Assembly: GCF_042675745.1 (NCBI RefSeq)
Contig: NZ_JBHTJM010000001.1
Coordinates: 1 to 64,000 of the forward strand
Direction of reading: 5' to 3'
Source: Pseudofulvibacter geojedonensis
Lineage (GTDB): Bacteria > Bacteroidota > Bacteroidia > Flavobacteriales > Flavobacteriaceae
DNA length: 64,000 nt
The notes below the pieces were generated by a model. The model was not told the origin of the DNA, ran no database searches, and saw only the letters and a program-made list of their open reading frames with translations. Within the stretch, counting starts at the first letter, position 1; every line of letters starts with the position of its first letter. Below, one piece after another: positions 54,782 to 63,519 of this stretch. A program made the position numbers and the translations under genes.

Positions 54782-55465
54782 ATTATTAAGTAACATATTA
54801 CTGGTAAATAACCAGTGTTCAGGGAAATCAGCTGTAATTAGCTGATTTTTTTGTGTATATGGATGTATAAAAGCCAATTCTTTAGCATGTAAAAACAGCT
54901 TATCCGACTTTATTTGATCCATAAACATACGGTTATGAAAACGATCTCCGTATTTAGGATCGCCAATTAATGGGTGACTAATTTTATTCATATGAATACG
55001 CAATTGATGCAATCTTCCAGTTTTTGGTTCTAACTTAACTAAGCTATAGCGAGAAGTAGGATAGGGGCCTACTGCTACCTTAATTTCAAAGGTTTTTAAA
55101 CAAGTATAATGAGTTAAAGCTTCTTTATACACCAATGCATCTCTTCCTTTAACAGGTGTATCTATTATTCCTTTTTCAGGAATAAATCCTCGTACCAAAC
55201 CGTAATAAATTTTCTGTATGGAGTTACTCGTAAATAATGTTTGAAAAGCCGAAACATATTGCTTTTCTTTAGCAAAGACAACCAAACCAGATGTTTTTCT
55301 GTCTAAACGATGTACCGGATAGAAGGGAAGTTGGTATTTATCGAAAAGTAATTGTACTAATGATTTTTCATCTTGTTGGTTTTTAGCCATTGTAGAATGA
55401 TGAACTAATACATTATTTGGCTTATTGACAATAAGTATGTAATCGTCTTCAAAACAAATCTGCAT
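54770..55465 (-). CDS. RluA-family pseudouridine synthase (TruC-like)
   Basis: 231 residues without an S4 domain. Catalytic motif FYPVHRLDRKTSGLVVFAK with the aspartate in RLD, plus RLHQLRIHMNKISHPLIGDPKYGD. The length and opening ICFEDDYILIVNKPNNVLVHHS match TruC, which modifies position 65 of some tRNAs, but the target is not proved. Its ATG shares a base with the stop of the MFS gene (TAATG), so the two are coupled. Confidence 0.88.
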   Translation of the reverse strand: MQICFEDDYILIVNKPNNVLVHHSTMAKNQQDEKSLVQLLFDKYQLPFYPVHRLDRKTSGLVVFAKEKQYVSAFQTLFTSNSIQKIYYGLVRGFIPEKGIIDTPVKGRDALVYKEALTHYTCLKTFEIKVAVGPYPTSRYSLVKLEPKTGRLHQLRIHMNKISHPLIGDPKYGDRFHNRMFMDQIKSDKLFLHAKELAFIHPYTQKNQLITADFPEHWLFTSNMLLNNLIS

Positions 55466-56658
55466 TATACTTTCTGATTTTTGATACTTAAAAACAATAG
55501 TAAACCTAAGCTACTACAAATAGCAAAACCAATAAACATAGGTAGTGCTGTTTTATCAATAAAACTACCTATAAAAGTAGCTAAAGGAACAGAAAAAAGT
55601 GTTGCCACAAAACCCGTTACGGCTGCTCCAATACCTGCTATATGACCAATAGGTTGCATCATTAAAGCTCTTAGGTTTCCAAAAATAAAACCTAAACAAA
55701 AGAACTGTAAACCAAAAAAGCTTAACATAATTTCAACAGATGGATTTTCTGAATTAAAAAACAAGAATACATAGGTTGTAGAAACCAAAACATATCCTAT
55801 TAATGCATAAAAAAGTAGTTTTTTCATACCATATTTCATTACTAACTGTCCGTTAATAAACGTTGCTCCACCAACTGTTAATGCCAATGATGCAAATATA
55901 TAAGCAAACTCATCTACTAAACCATATTGAATTTGAAAAACCTGTTGAGATGCACTTAAATACACCATAAAAGACCCTGTAATTAAAGCAGAAATAATAG
56001 TACAAATAGTTGTTTGCTTAAAGCTAAAGGTTTGCAAAATACCATTAGTAAATACCTGTAAATTAAAAGGCAATCTATCTTTTTCTTTTAAAGTTTCTGG
56101 CTGACGGATAGCAAACCAAACAGCCACCAAAACAACAAATACCAATTGAGACGAGAAAATAGCTTGCCAAGAATAATGGTTTAATATAATTTGACCCAAT
56201 GCAGGAGCTACTGTTGGAACAATAATGAATATAACAGTAACAAAAGACATTATCTTTGCCATATAATCACCTTCATAAGAATCTCTGATGATTGATATAC
56301 TAATAGTTCTTGGAGAAGAAAGAGCAATACCTTGTAAAATTCTACCAAAGAGCATCATTTCTAATGACTTTGAGTATATGCAAACAATACTAGCTAATAC
56401 AAATAAAATTAAACCAATATAGACTATATTCTTACGCCCATAAGTATCAGATAATGGACCAAAAAATAACTGTCCAACTCCTAAACCAAGAAAGATCATA
56501 GTTACTAATAATTGACCATCAGTATCACTTCTATAACCAATGCTCAAACCAATCTGACTAAGTGCTGGTAATAAAGCATCTATAGATAAAGCCACTAATG
56601 CCATTAGTGAAGCCATCAATGCAACAAATTCTAGTTGAGATGTTTTTTTATTCTGCAT
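55465..56658 (-). CDS. MFS efflux protein, Bcr/CflA family
   Basis: 397 residues with 12 membrane segments. Bcr/CflA-type landmarks: DALLPALSQIG at the first helix, GLGVGQLFFGPLSDTYGRKN in the loop between helices 2 and 3, and GRILQGIALSSPRTISISIIRD. Members export drugs such as bicyclomycin and chloramphenicol; the substrate here is not known. It is upstream of and coupled to the pseudouridine synthase gene. Confidence 0.9.
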   Translation of the reverse strand: MQNKKTSQLEFVALMASLMALVALSIDALLPALSQIGLSIGYRSDTDGQLLVTMIFLGLGVGQLFFGPLSDTYGRKNIVYIGLILFVLASIVCIYSKSLEMMLFGRILQGIALSSPRTISISIIRDSYEGDYMAKIMSFVTVIFIIVPTVAPALGQIILNHYSWQAIFSSQLVFVVLVAVWFAIRQPETLKEKDRLPFNLQVFTNGILQTFSFKQTTICTIISALITGSFMVYLSASQQVFQIQYGLVDEFAYIFASLALTVGGATFINGQLVMKYGMKKLLFYALIGYVLVSTTYVFLFFNSENPSVEIMLSFFGLQFFCLGFIFGNLRALMMQPIGHIAGIGAAVTGFVATLFSVPLATFIGSFIDKTALPMFIGFAICSSLGLLLFLSIKNQKV

Positions 56659-57490
56659 TGTGCAAAAATAAGTTTAATATATAAGAGGACTGTAGTTAGA
56701 ATAGAATTAATATTTTCTATTTTACATAATATAAATTATAGTACAAGTGTCAATATTTGTTGTATGTCATTTGTAAGCTATAATTCTATACTATGTAAAA
56801 TATCCCCGAAACTTCTGTAATTCTTTTTAATATTCAGTACTTGGGTCATTAATATTTCAAATACGCGATTCTCACGGATTAAGATTTTATATATTAATAA
56901 GGAAAGTCATTTGTAGCTATAATTTGCCATTATGTAAAATTGCCGCTACCAAACGCTCGATTGTTTTTATATAATCAAATTGCTTAATGCAATTTATTTA
57001 TAACACAATTATCCATCGCTTGCCAACGCCAAAAAAAGCAAAAAGCTTTTAACTTCGCATTTATAATTCATCTGTAATTAAAATTCTCGTTGTAAAAAAT
57101 TTTCAGGAACTTCTCGTTAATATTACGCAACATTACAAAATTTTCCTTTACTTAAATCCTAGCTTAAAAATTTCTGTACACTTGCTTTATTCTAGCTTCC
57201 ATTAGAATATTCATTTAATTGGTACTTCTAATATTATGTAAAATAGAAACTAAAACTGTTAAACTTCTTAAGGTTTGATTTATCTTTTTTTCTTGATAAA
57301 GAAGAACAAAAAAATCAAGACTGCACAAAACTTTGGAAACAATTACGGTTCGTTGCTCTATATTTTAGGAAACATTGTAACTAACCAAGATTACTATAGA
57401 ACATACTTGAAAACGCATAAATACCAATAAAATAGTGAGTAAACCCCTAAAATATGGTCGCTCCACTTTCCTATTGTTTTAGCCAAAGTT
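56659..57490. other. Non-coding region A, rich in repeats
   Basis: 832 bp without a gene. It holds the palindrome 56719-56801, a direct repeat of about 35 bp (56766-56801 and 56906-56940), and six short blocks that recur in the same order in non-coding region B (61104-61688). Blocks in A: 56735-56746, 56779-56790, 57019-57030 (CTTGCCAACGCC), 57092-57120, 57169-57190 and 57447-57502. Origin unknown; it looks like an old duplicated element. Confidence 0.75.
56719..56801. repeat. Large inverted repeat
   Basis: The arms 56719-56741 (ATTTTACATAATATAAATTA...) and 56778-56801 (CTATAATTCTATACTATG...) are nearly complementary over about 23 bp, with a 36-nt centre. The tail ATTATGTAAAAT recurs at 56929-56940 and near 57233-57244. 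Confidence 0.65.
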
Positions 57491-57502
57491 TTATGGGGTC
57501 GG
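57447..57502 (+). repeat. Repeat block, left copy (55-56 bp)
   Basis: Left copy of a direct repeat whose right copy is at 61634-61688. Shared core: CTATTGTTT, AGCCAAAGTTTTATG and GGTCG with few differences. The stop of the UvrA-like gene lies inside this copy. Confidence 0.8.
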
Positions 57503-59764
57503 CAACTTCGAACTATTATATAGATTTAGAAATTTAGCGGTATAGCTGTTATTATTTTTTTGCAATTGATTTGGTGTTCCTTCAAAAATTAATTCACCTC
57601 CATTCTTACCTCCTTCTGGTCCTATATCAATAATCCAATCAGCATTATTCATAATATCTAAACTATGTTCTATTACAATTACTGAATTACCTTTATTCAC
57701 TAGCTTCTCTAGTAGTTCAATGATTTTAGTAATATCTGATAAGTGTAAGCCAGTTGTAGGTTCATCTAGAATATAAATGTTTCCTTCTTTGTGTAATTCA
57801 CCTGCTAGTTTTACACGCTGACATTCACCACCTGAAAGCGTTGATAATGGTTGCCCCAATTGTAGATACCCTAAACCTACTTCTTGTAATACTTTTAGCT
57901 TCTTTAAGATTTTACTATCTGTAAAAAAATCTATCGCCTGATTTACTGTCAGTTCTAAAACATCTACTATCGTTTTATTGTTCAGTTTATATTTTAGAAC
58001 TTCTTTATCATATCGATTACCATTACATTTTTCACAATTAGTTTTAATGGGATCCATAAATGCTAAATCCATTAAAATATATCCTAATCCTTTACAGTTT
58101 TCGCAAGCACCATCTGCATTAAAGCTAAATAAAGAAGCTTTAGTATTAGAGTTCTTCTCTGCAAATAATTCTCTAACTTGGTCGAATACACCTGTATATG
58201 TTGCTGGATTTGAACGTATAGATTTACCAACTGGCGATTGGTCTATAACAATTGCTTCAGAATATTTACTTAAAAACTCTTTATGGATTAGTGAGCTTTT
58301 ACCAGAACCTGCAACGCCTGTTACACAAACAAATATGTTGGATGGTATTTTAACATCTATATTTTTCAAGTTATTTGCTGTGGCATTTTTGATTTCAAAA
58401 AAATCTTTCCAAGGCCTAAAGTTCTTCTTTACCGGTATCTTTTGATTTATGTATTTACCTGTTAATGTATTAGCACGTGATAGTTCTTTAAAGCTTCCTT
58501 GAAAAACAACCTCTCCACCTTTACTTCCTGCATGTGGTCCCATATCTACAATATGGTCTGCAATTTTAATTAAATCAGGATCGTGCTCAACCATTAATAT
58601 GGTATTACCCTGGTTTCGCAATTCTTTTAATAAACTCGCAACTAAAGCCACATCTCTAGGATGCAAACCAACACTAGGCTCATCTAAAACATATAGCATT
58701 TCTGTTAAACTATTACCCAACTGTTTTGCCAATTGAACACGTTGTGCTTCTCCGCCAGATAAAGTTCCTGTTGCTCTTGATAAGCTTAAATAACCTACAC
58801 CAATTTTGATAAGATTATCAGTTCTTTTAATTAACTGTTCTAAAATGGTTTCTGCTTCTTCACTTTTTATTTCCCTGAAAAATTCTAATAATTCTGTAAG
58901 TTGAAGTTCTCCCAGTTCATGAATATTCTTCTGATTAATTTTACAAGCTAACGCTTCTTTTTTTAATCGCGCTCCGTTACAATCTGTACACGTTGTAGTC
59001 TTAACAAACTGTGTTATAATTTTTTGTCTTGACTTTGAAAGGCTATTAAAATCTTTCTTGAGAAATCCTCTATTTATTTTGGTAACAATTCCATTAAAAT
59101 TAGCATCAAAACCTTGTTCTCCTTCGCTTAATTTAAACTTAATTCCATCAGCATAAAATAGCATTTCTTTTTCCTTATCGGTATACTCTTTTAAAGGCTT
59201 GTCAGCATCAAAAAAACCTGTGTTTATAATTATTTTCCAAGCGAGGGAATTCACTTTAAAATCAGGAAAAAGTATTGCACCTTGTTTCAAAGATTTGTTC
59301 CAATCTATGATTCCGTTTATGTCTAAATTGTTTATGGTACCAGCTCCTCCACATTTTGGGCACATGCCCTCAACAGAATTTGGCGAAAAGTGATTAGACA
59401 TACCAACTGCAGGCAGTCCAACCCTGGAATATAACAACTTTAAAAAAGCTGAAATTTCAGAAAGTGTACCAACATTAGAGCGCGAATTACCCACAATCCT
59501 TTTTTGTTCTAAAAGAATAACTGGCGATAGATTAATGATTGAATCGTAGTCTGCTTGGTCATATTTTGATAAACGACTTCTAGCAAATGTGCTAAATGTA
59601 TCATACAGCTGTCTTTGTGCTTCAGCTGTTATGGTTTCAAAAACTAATGATGATTTACCCGAACCCGACAAACCTGTAAATACTACAATTTGATTTCTTG
59701 GTATTTCAACATCAATATTCTTTAAATTGTTCTGTCGAGCACCTTTTATTTCTATATGCTTCAT
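57491..59764 (-). CDS. Short UvrA-like ABC ATPase
   Basis: 757 residues, about 180 shorter than housekeeping UvrA (about 940). Two ABC domains: Walker A GLSGSGKSSLVFETI (about 30) and GVAGSGKSSLIH (about 490), signatures TLSGGEAQRVQLAKQL and TLSGGECQRVKLAGEL, Walker B LYVLDEPSVGLHP and IYILDEPTTGLHL. Zinc-type CxxC pairs CPKCGGAG and CENCKGLG...CEKCNGNRY. The UvrB-binding insertion seems to be lost, so it is probably not the repair enzyme but one of the short UvrA-like proteins linked to drug resistance or damage tolerance. It follows tetR by 5 bp. Confidence 0.85.
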   Translation of the reverse strand: MKHIEIKGARQNNLKNIDVEIPRNQIVVFTGLSGSGKSSLVFETITAEAQRQLYDTFSTFARSRLSKYDQADYDSIINLSPVILLEQKRIVGNSRSNVGTLSEISAFLKLLYSRVGLPAVGMSNHFSPNSVEGMCPKCGGAGTINNLDINGIIDWNKSLKQGAILFPDFKVNSLAWKIIINTGFFDADKPLKEYTDKEKEMLFYADGIKFKLSEGEQGFDANFNGIVTKINRGFLKKDFNSLSKSRQKIITQFVKTTTCTDCNGARLKKEALACKINQKNIHELGELQLTELLEFFREIKSEEAETILEQLIKRTDNLIKIGVGYLSLSRATGTLSGGEAQRVQLAKQLGNSLTEMLYVLDEPSVGLHPRDVALVASLLKELRNQGNTILMVEHDPDLIKIADHIVDMGPHAGSKGGEVVFQGSFKELSRANTLTGKYINQKIPVKKNFRPWKDFFEIKNATANNLKNIDVKIPSNIFVCVTGVAGSGKSSLIHKEFLSKYSEAIVIDQSPVGKSIRSNPATYTGVFDQVRELFAEKNSNTKASLFSFNADGACENCKGLGYILMDLAFMDPIKTNCEKCNGNRYDKEVLKYKLNNKTIVDVLELTVNQAIDFFTDSKILKKLKVLQEVGLGYLQLGQPLSTLSGGECQRVKLAGELHKEGNIYILDEPTTGLHLSDITKIIELLEKLVNKGNSVIVIEHSLDIMNNADWIIDIGPEGGKNGGELIFEGTPNQLQKNNNSYTAKFLNLYNSSKLPTP

Positions 59765-59769
59765 AATAT

Positions 59770-60333
59770 CTATACCCTTTGAAGTAACCAGTTTAATCCT
59801 TTATAAAAATCTTTGATAGTTAATACCCCTAAATCAGTTTTCTTATTTTGAGAAGCTGCAGCTAATGCAAAACCATTTGTATAATCTGAAATTATGTCGG
59901 CAAATACCCCCCCCTCTTTTTCATCATTTAATAAAGTGATTGAATGTGCTCTAATAGAGTTTATAAGGTCAAATAATTCTTGATTGAATAATGAATGGTC
60001 TGCTAATAAAAGTCTTGTTACATTTGGGTGTTTAAAAACACGCTCACAATAATTTACTAATAATTGTTTGATTGCTTCTTTAGAATTTACTGTTTCTGAA
60101 ATTACAGATACATCTTTATAAACAATCTCAACAAGATTTTTTATTATGTCATGACGTGTACCAACATGATTTTTTAGTGCCATTGCTGTTACCCCAAATA
60201 CTTTTGCCAACTTTCTAAATGAAAGCTCTTTTTCTCCTTGATTATCTATAATTTTAAGAGCCTCTTTTAGAATTTCATCTTTAGACAAAATCAGCTTATC
60301 ATTAGTAGGCCTTCCTATTGGATTTTTTGACAT
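59770..60333 (-). CDS. TetR-family regulator with a G8 tract
   Basis: 187 residues. N-terminal helix-turn-helix about 20-65 (ILKEALKIIDNQGEKELSFRKLAKVFGVTAMALKNHVG), preceded by a basic NPIGRPTNDK. C-terminal ligand domain helical and of TetR_C type. It lies between the DHFR-like gene (2 bp) and the UvrA-like gene (5 bp), so it probably regulates its own operon. The coding strand contains eight G in a row (EKEGG codons at about 59928), unusual in this AT-rich genome. Confidence 0.88.
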   Translation of the reverse strand: MSKNPIGRPTNDKLILSKDEILKEALKIIDNQGEKELSFRKLAKVFGVTAMALKNHVGTRHDIIKNLVEIVYKDVSVISETVNSKEAIKQLLVNYCERVFKHPNVTRLLLADHSLFNQELFDLINSIRAHSITLLNDEKEGGVFADIISDYTNGFALAAASQNKKTDLGVLTIKDFYKGLNWLLQRV

Positions 60334-60335
60334 AA

Positions 60336-60887
60336 TTAATCGTTTATTAATTGATAATGGTTTTGTATAAATCCAAATTTCATAGACTTTGACGAAATTA
60401 ACTCTAAATCAATATCTTTTTCTAATTCTCCAAATAATCTTTTGCCTTTACCAATAAGAATTGGTATTTGAGTAAGCGTAATTTCACTTATTAAGCCTTT
60501 ACTTATAAATGACTGAACTAACTTGCCTCCATCAATATATATTTTCTTTAAATCATTTTCATAAAGAAACTTCATAAGTTCTTTGGGTTTAAGATTCTTT
60601 ACAGTTACTTTTTTTTGTAGCTCTTTAGGAACGTCATATTGAGTCAATGTTCTGCTCATTACATAAGTATGCATTTTATATGGCCATTGGTTAAAACCAA
60701 CTATAGTTTTATAAGTACCACTTCCCATAACAAGTGCATCCATTTTCTTTGTAAACTCTTCAAAACTATTGTCGTTTTCATCAACTTCATATTTCATTAA
60801 CCAGTCTAATGAGTTATCGCCTCGTGCTACAAAACCATCTAAACTTGCAGCCATAAAGACATATCCTTGTGAATAACCTTCTTTCAT
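60336..60887 (-). CDS. DHFR-like / RibD C-terminal-family reductase
   Basis: 183 residues from the ATG at 60887. The frame opens at 60959, but the first 24 residues there are hydrophobic, unlike any family member. The fold matches the RibD_C/DHFR group: GYVFMAASLDGFVARGDNSLDWL, DALVMGSGTYKTI, KKIYIDGGKLVQSF, ITLTQIPILIGKGKRLFG. Family members reduce pteridine or deaminated pyrimidine substrates with NADPH; the substrate here is unknown. It is the first gene of the operon with tetR and the UvrA-like gene. Confidence 0.85.
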   Translation of the reverse strand: MKEGYSQGYVFMAASLDGFVARGDNSLDWLMKYEVDENDNSFEEFTKKMDALVMGSGTYKTIVGFNQWPYKMHTYVMSRTLTQYDVPKELQKKVTVKNLKPKELMKFLYENDLKKIYIDGGKLVQSFISKGLISEITLTQIPILIGKGKRLFGELEKDIDLELISSKSMKFGFIQNHYQLIND

Positions 60888-61152
60888 ATTTATAAAATTA
60901 AAAAGTGTAAATATACAGCGTATAATTACAATATAAAAATTGTATTCCATTCCACACACATTCCACTACTCTCTTATCGTCGTTGCGTGTAAAGAGTGTT
61001 CCATTAACTTTAGAAAAGAAGCTTTGGAGAAGAAAACATTTAAAAGAAAAATCAGCAAATGAAACTATTTCTTTTACCAAAGCAAAGTAACATAATGCTG
61101 ACCATTATAGTACAAATGTATTGTATCAGTAAAATGGCGAATACTGTGTATT

Positions 61153-61210
61153 TAACATAATTGTAGATATAATGAACACACAGTGTTTTATATCGTCAAC
61201 AATTATGTTA
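61153..61210. repeat. 58-nt stem-loop with three stem segments
   Basis: TAACATAATTGT (61153-61164) pairs with ACAATTATGTTA (61199-61210); GATATA (61166-61171) pairs with TATATC (61189-61194); AACAC (61175-61179) pairs with GTGTT (61183-61187). That is 23 pairs in a nested order. It is outside any gene and has no T tail. RNA structure or DNA target; not assigned. Confidence 0.7.
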
Positions 61211-61600
61211 CAGCTATTTTACGACTAATGTTAGTTTATAATTCTATATATTCATTATTTATTTTACACACAAACGCGATGCATTTATAAGCTCTTTAAT
61301 TTAAATTAGAAATCTGGCGAATAATTTCCAACACTTGCCAACGCCTAAATAAAAACTTACCTTTTTGCTATTATTAAAAATCACGTATTCGATAAAATAT
61401 ACGTCATAAAAAATTTTAGACGATTCTCGTAAGCTTGCCACAAGAGCATAAAATTACTCTGCGAGATAATTTCTATGCACTTGTTATATGTAGAACTTGA
61501 ATTAATGCTTTTTTTTAGTGTTTCATTATCTTTAGTCATATTTCACTATATTTTAGAAAACCTTAGAACTTACTTAGTTTATATATAACTAAAATTAAAA

Positions 61601-61631
61601 AGCGAGAACCCAATTTTATTCGGTTCTCGCT
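61601..61631 (-). terminator. Terminator of the bestrophin gene
   Basis: AGCGAGAACC (61601-61610) pairs perfectly with GGTTCTCGCT (61622-61631) around an 11-nt loop. Read on the minus strand it is followed by TTTTTAATTTTAG, which serves the gene ending at 61698. Confidence 0.8.
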
Positions 61632-61633
61632 CT

Positions 61634-61688
61634 CTAAAATATCATCACTCCACTCACCTATTGTTTAAGCCAAAGTTTTATGAGGTCG
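61634..61688 (+). repeat. Repeat block, right copy (55 bp)
   Basis: Right copy of the repeat at 57447-57502: CTAAAATAT, CTCCACT, CCTATTGTTTAAGCCAAAG and TTTTATGAGGTCG. Direct orientation. The module between the two copies is about 4.2 kb and holds the DHFR-like/tetR/UvrA-like genes. Confidence 0.8.
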
Positions 61689-61697
61689 ACAAAAAAA

Positions 61698-62804
61698 CTA
61701 CATCTGAATACCATTCTGAGACTCGATTGGCCCAGGTATTTCTGAGTCATCATCACCTATCATTTGTCTAATATCGATTTCTATTCCACGTGACATAGTT
61801 GTTATTGGAACATCATTAGCGATACCTTCAAATGGATTTTCAGAAACTTCTCCTATACGCTCCATGGTATGAAAAATCCAAGAAATTACGATACTAAATG
61901 GAATTGTGAACCACACAAAATGGTTTCCTATAAATTCAATAACATGATGAAAACCTCCTTCAGGATAAGGCTTCCAAGTTTCAACTAATTCTAATACTAT
62001 ATTACCAATTTTATCAAACTCGTGCATCATTCCAAAGGGTAATAATGCCACGAAAATCCAAATAAAAAAACGATTTAAAGTCGCAAACTGCCTTGGATAT
62101 GGAAAGTTCTTAATACGCTCTGCTTTACCTTGTAAGGTGAAGAATTCTACCATCATCTGTTCCATTTCTAAAAAAGAAAACTCCCAAATATGACCACTTT
62201 CCTTAAGCTTACGAAGTTGCTTTGATTGTAAATTAATACATGCGGTTTGCTTGTTATTCTTACTTAAAATGAATTGTTTGTCGTCTTCGGTTACATAACC
62301 ATCTAACTCTGCAGCTAAAGTGAACTTACGTTCATTAATCTGAATACCTTCCATATACTCCTTATCTGATTTATTTTTGCTGGAAAGTTCCCATGGTTTT
62401 GGTGTACGAAGCGCGTGACGCAATGAAGTCATCCACGTAACATGACGCATAATCAGTTGCTTTTTTATTTTAAAAAGTTCGTCTTCAGAATAGTGGTCTT
62501 TAGCATGTTCATTGGTAATAAAATCGTTTACCATAATAGCAAATGATCGCGATGCATTAACAATACCTCCCCAAATTTTACGAGCTTCCCAAAGACGTCC
62601 ATATGACGCATTATTTTTAAATGAAATTATAAACGCAAGTGCTGTACCTACTAATCCAATTGGTAACCAAGGCAAGTGTAACCAATACCATTTAAATACA
62701 GAATATAATATGACAGGAATTAATGATAGAATTACAAAAATGTAAATATAACGCCTTGTCCAACCAAGCATTTCTTTAACGGAATAATTTCTTCTTGTTA
62801 ACAT
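61698..62804 (-). CDS. Bestrophin-family anion channel
   Basis: 368 residues. Bestrophin (UPF0187) landmarks: FKNNASYGRLWEARKIWGGIVNASRSF near 70, RHVTWMTSLRHALR, FPYPRQFATLNRFFIWIFVALLPFG near 245, and NPFEGIANDVPITTMSRGIEIDIRQ near the C terminus. It forms a membrane pentamer passing chloride or other anions. Four membrane segments are visible (about 27-45, 48-64, 245-262, 297-315). It has its own terminator and lies after repeat region B. Confidence 0.92.
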   Translation of the reverse strand: MLTRRNYSVKEMLGWTRRYIYIFVILSLIPVILYSVFKWYWLHLPWLPIGLVGTALAFIISFKNNASYGRLWEARKIWGGIVNASRSFAIMVNDFITNEHAKDHYSEDELFKIKKQLIMRHVTWMTSLRHALRTPKPWELSSKNKSDKEYMEGIQINERKFTLAAELDGYVTEDDKQFILSKNNKQTACINLQSKQLRKLKESGHIWEFSFLEMEQMMVEFFTLQGKAERIKNFPYPRQFATLNRFFIWIFVALLPFGMMHEFDKIGNIVLELVETWKPYPEGGFHHVIEFIGNHFVWFTIPFSIVISWIFHTMERIGEVSENPFEGIANDVPITTMSRGIEIDIRQMIGDDDSEIPGPIESQNGIQM

Positions 62805-62869
62805 GGACTAAAATTTAATATGTTGATCTTAAATACGATTGATTCATCATAAAGCAATTTAATATAAAT

Positions 62870-63516
62870 TTAGATTGCTTCCAAAGCTTCTACTAACACA
62901 TCAGGATTAGGACGTTTGGTATAGTCTATAGAATACTCTACGTATTTAATAACACCATCAGTTCCAATAATAAAACGCGCTGGTATTGGTAAGGTCCATG
63001 AATCATCACCATTATAATTTGGTAAGCTTATTTTGAAAGTATCCTTATATAAGGATTTAAGTGGATCTTTCATTGTCCAACGTAAACCAAATTGTGCTGC
63101 AATTTTATTTTCTGTATCACTAGTAAATCAAAGTTTAATCGTTGTCTCTCTACTATTTGCTTGTTATGTTTTTCTAGTTGTGGAGAAATACTTAACATCG
63201 TTGCGTTTTGAGTTTCAAACTGAGATTTGTAACGCTTTAGATTACTTAAATCCAAATTACAATAAGGACACCAAACGCCTCTGTAAAATGTAATGATTAA
63301 ATCACCTTTTTGTAATAATTCTTTACTTGAAATCATTTTGCCTTCCTGGTTTGGAAGTAAAAATTCTGGCGCTTTATCTCCTACTTTCAATATACTTTCT
63401 CCAATGCCAGAAGTTTCTAAATCTTTAGTTGCTTGATGCATAATAGCAACATTTTCTTGAGGCATACTTCCCTCAATCTTTGCTTTTAATTTTGCTAAAC
63501 TCTCTTCTAATGTCAT
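62870..63516 (-). pseudogene. AhpC/TSA-like peroxiredoxin with a one-base frameshift
   Basis: First frame 63516-63070: GDKAPEFLLPNQEGKMIS and FYRGVWCPYCNLDLSNLK (peroxidatic-type C in WCPYC), up to RLNFDLL. After that the family sequence SDTENKIAAQFGLRWTMKD continues in another frame to 62870 (DPLKSLYKDTFKISLPNYNGDD). A single missing base next to 63121-63122 (CT AGT GAT instead of CTN AGT GAT) explains it. Total about 215 residues when repaired. Either a real frameshift or an assembly error. The gene starts 3 bp after the next gene's stop at 63520, so it is part of an operon with it. Confidence 0.85.
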
Positions 63517-63519
63517 GAC

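Larger units (their letters stand above)
60888..61697. other. Non-coding region B, repeat counterpart of region A
   Basis: 810 bp without a gene. It has six blocks in the same order as region A: 61104-61115 (ATTATAGTACAA), 61237-61248 (TATAATTCTATA), 61334-61345 (CTTGCCAACGCC), about 61405-61432, about 61468-61489 and 61634-61688. It also holds a 58-nt hairpin (61153-61210) and a terminator for the bestrophin gene. The start of the DHFR-like operon lies at its left edge. Confidence 0.75.

Noticed and set aside
57978..58445. Plus-strand open frame of 155 codons
   Set aside because: It is fully antisense to the well-supported UvrA-like gene and has no recognisable family.
60888..61080. N-terminal extension of the DHFR-like gene and a small frame upstream
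   Set aside because: The added residues are hydrophobic and unlike the family; the ATG at 60887 fits the family start.
63033..63293. Plus-strand open frame of 86 codons
   Set aside because: Antisense to the peroxiredoxin gene across its frameshift; an artefact of the disruption.
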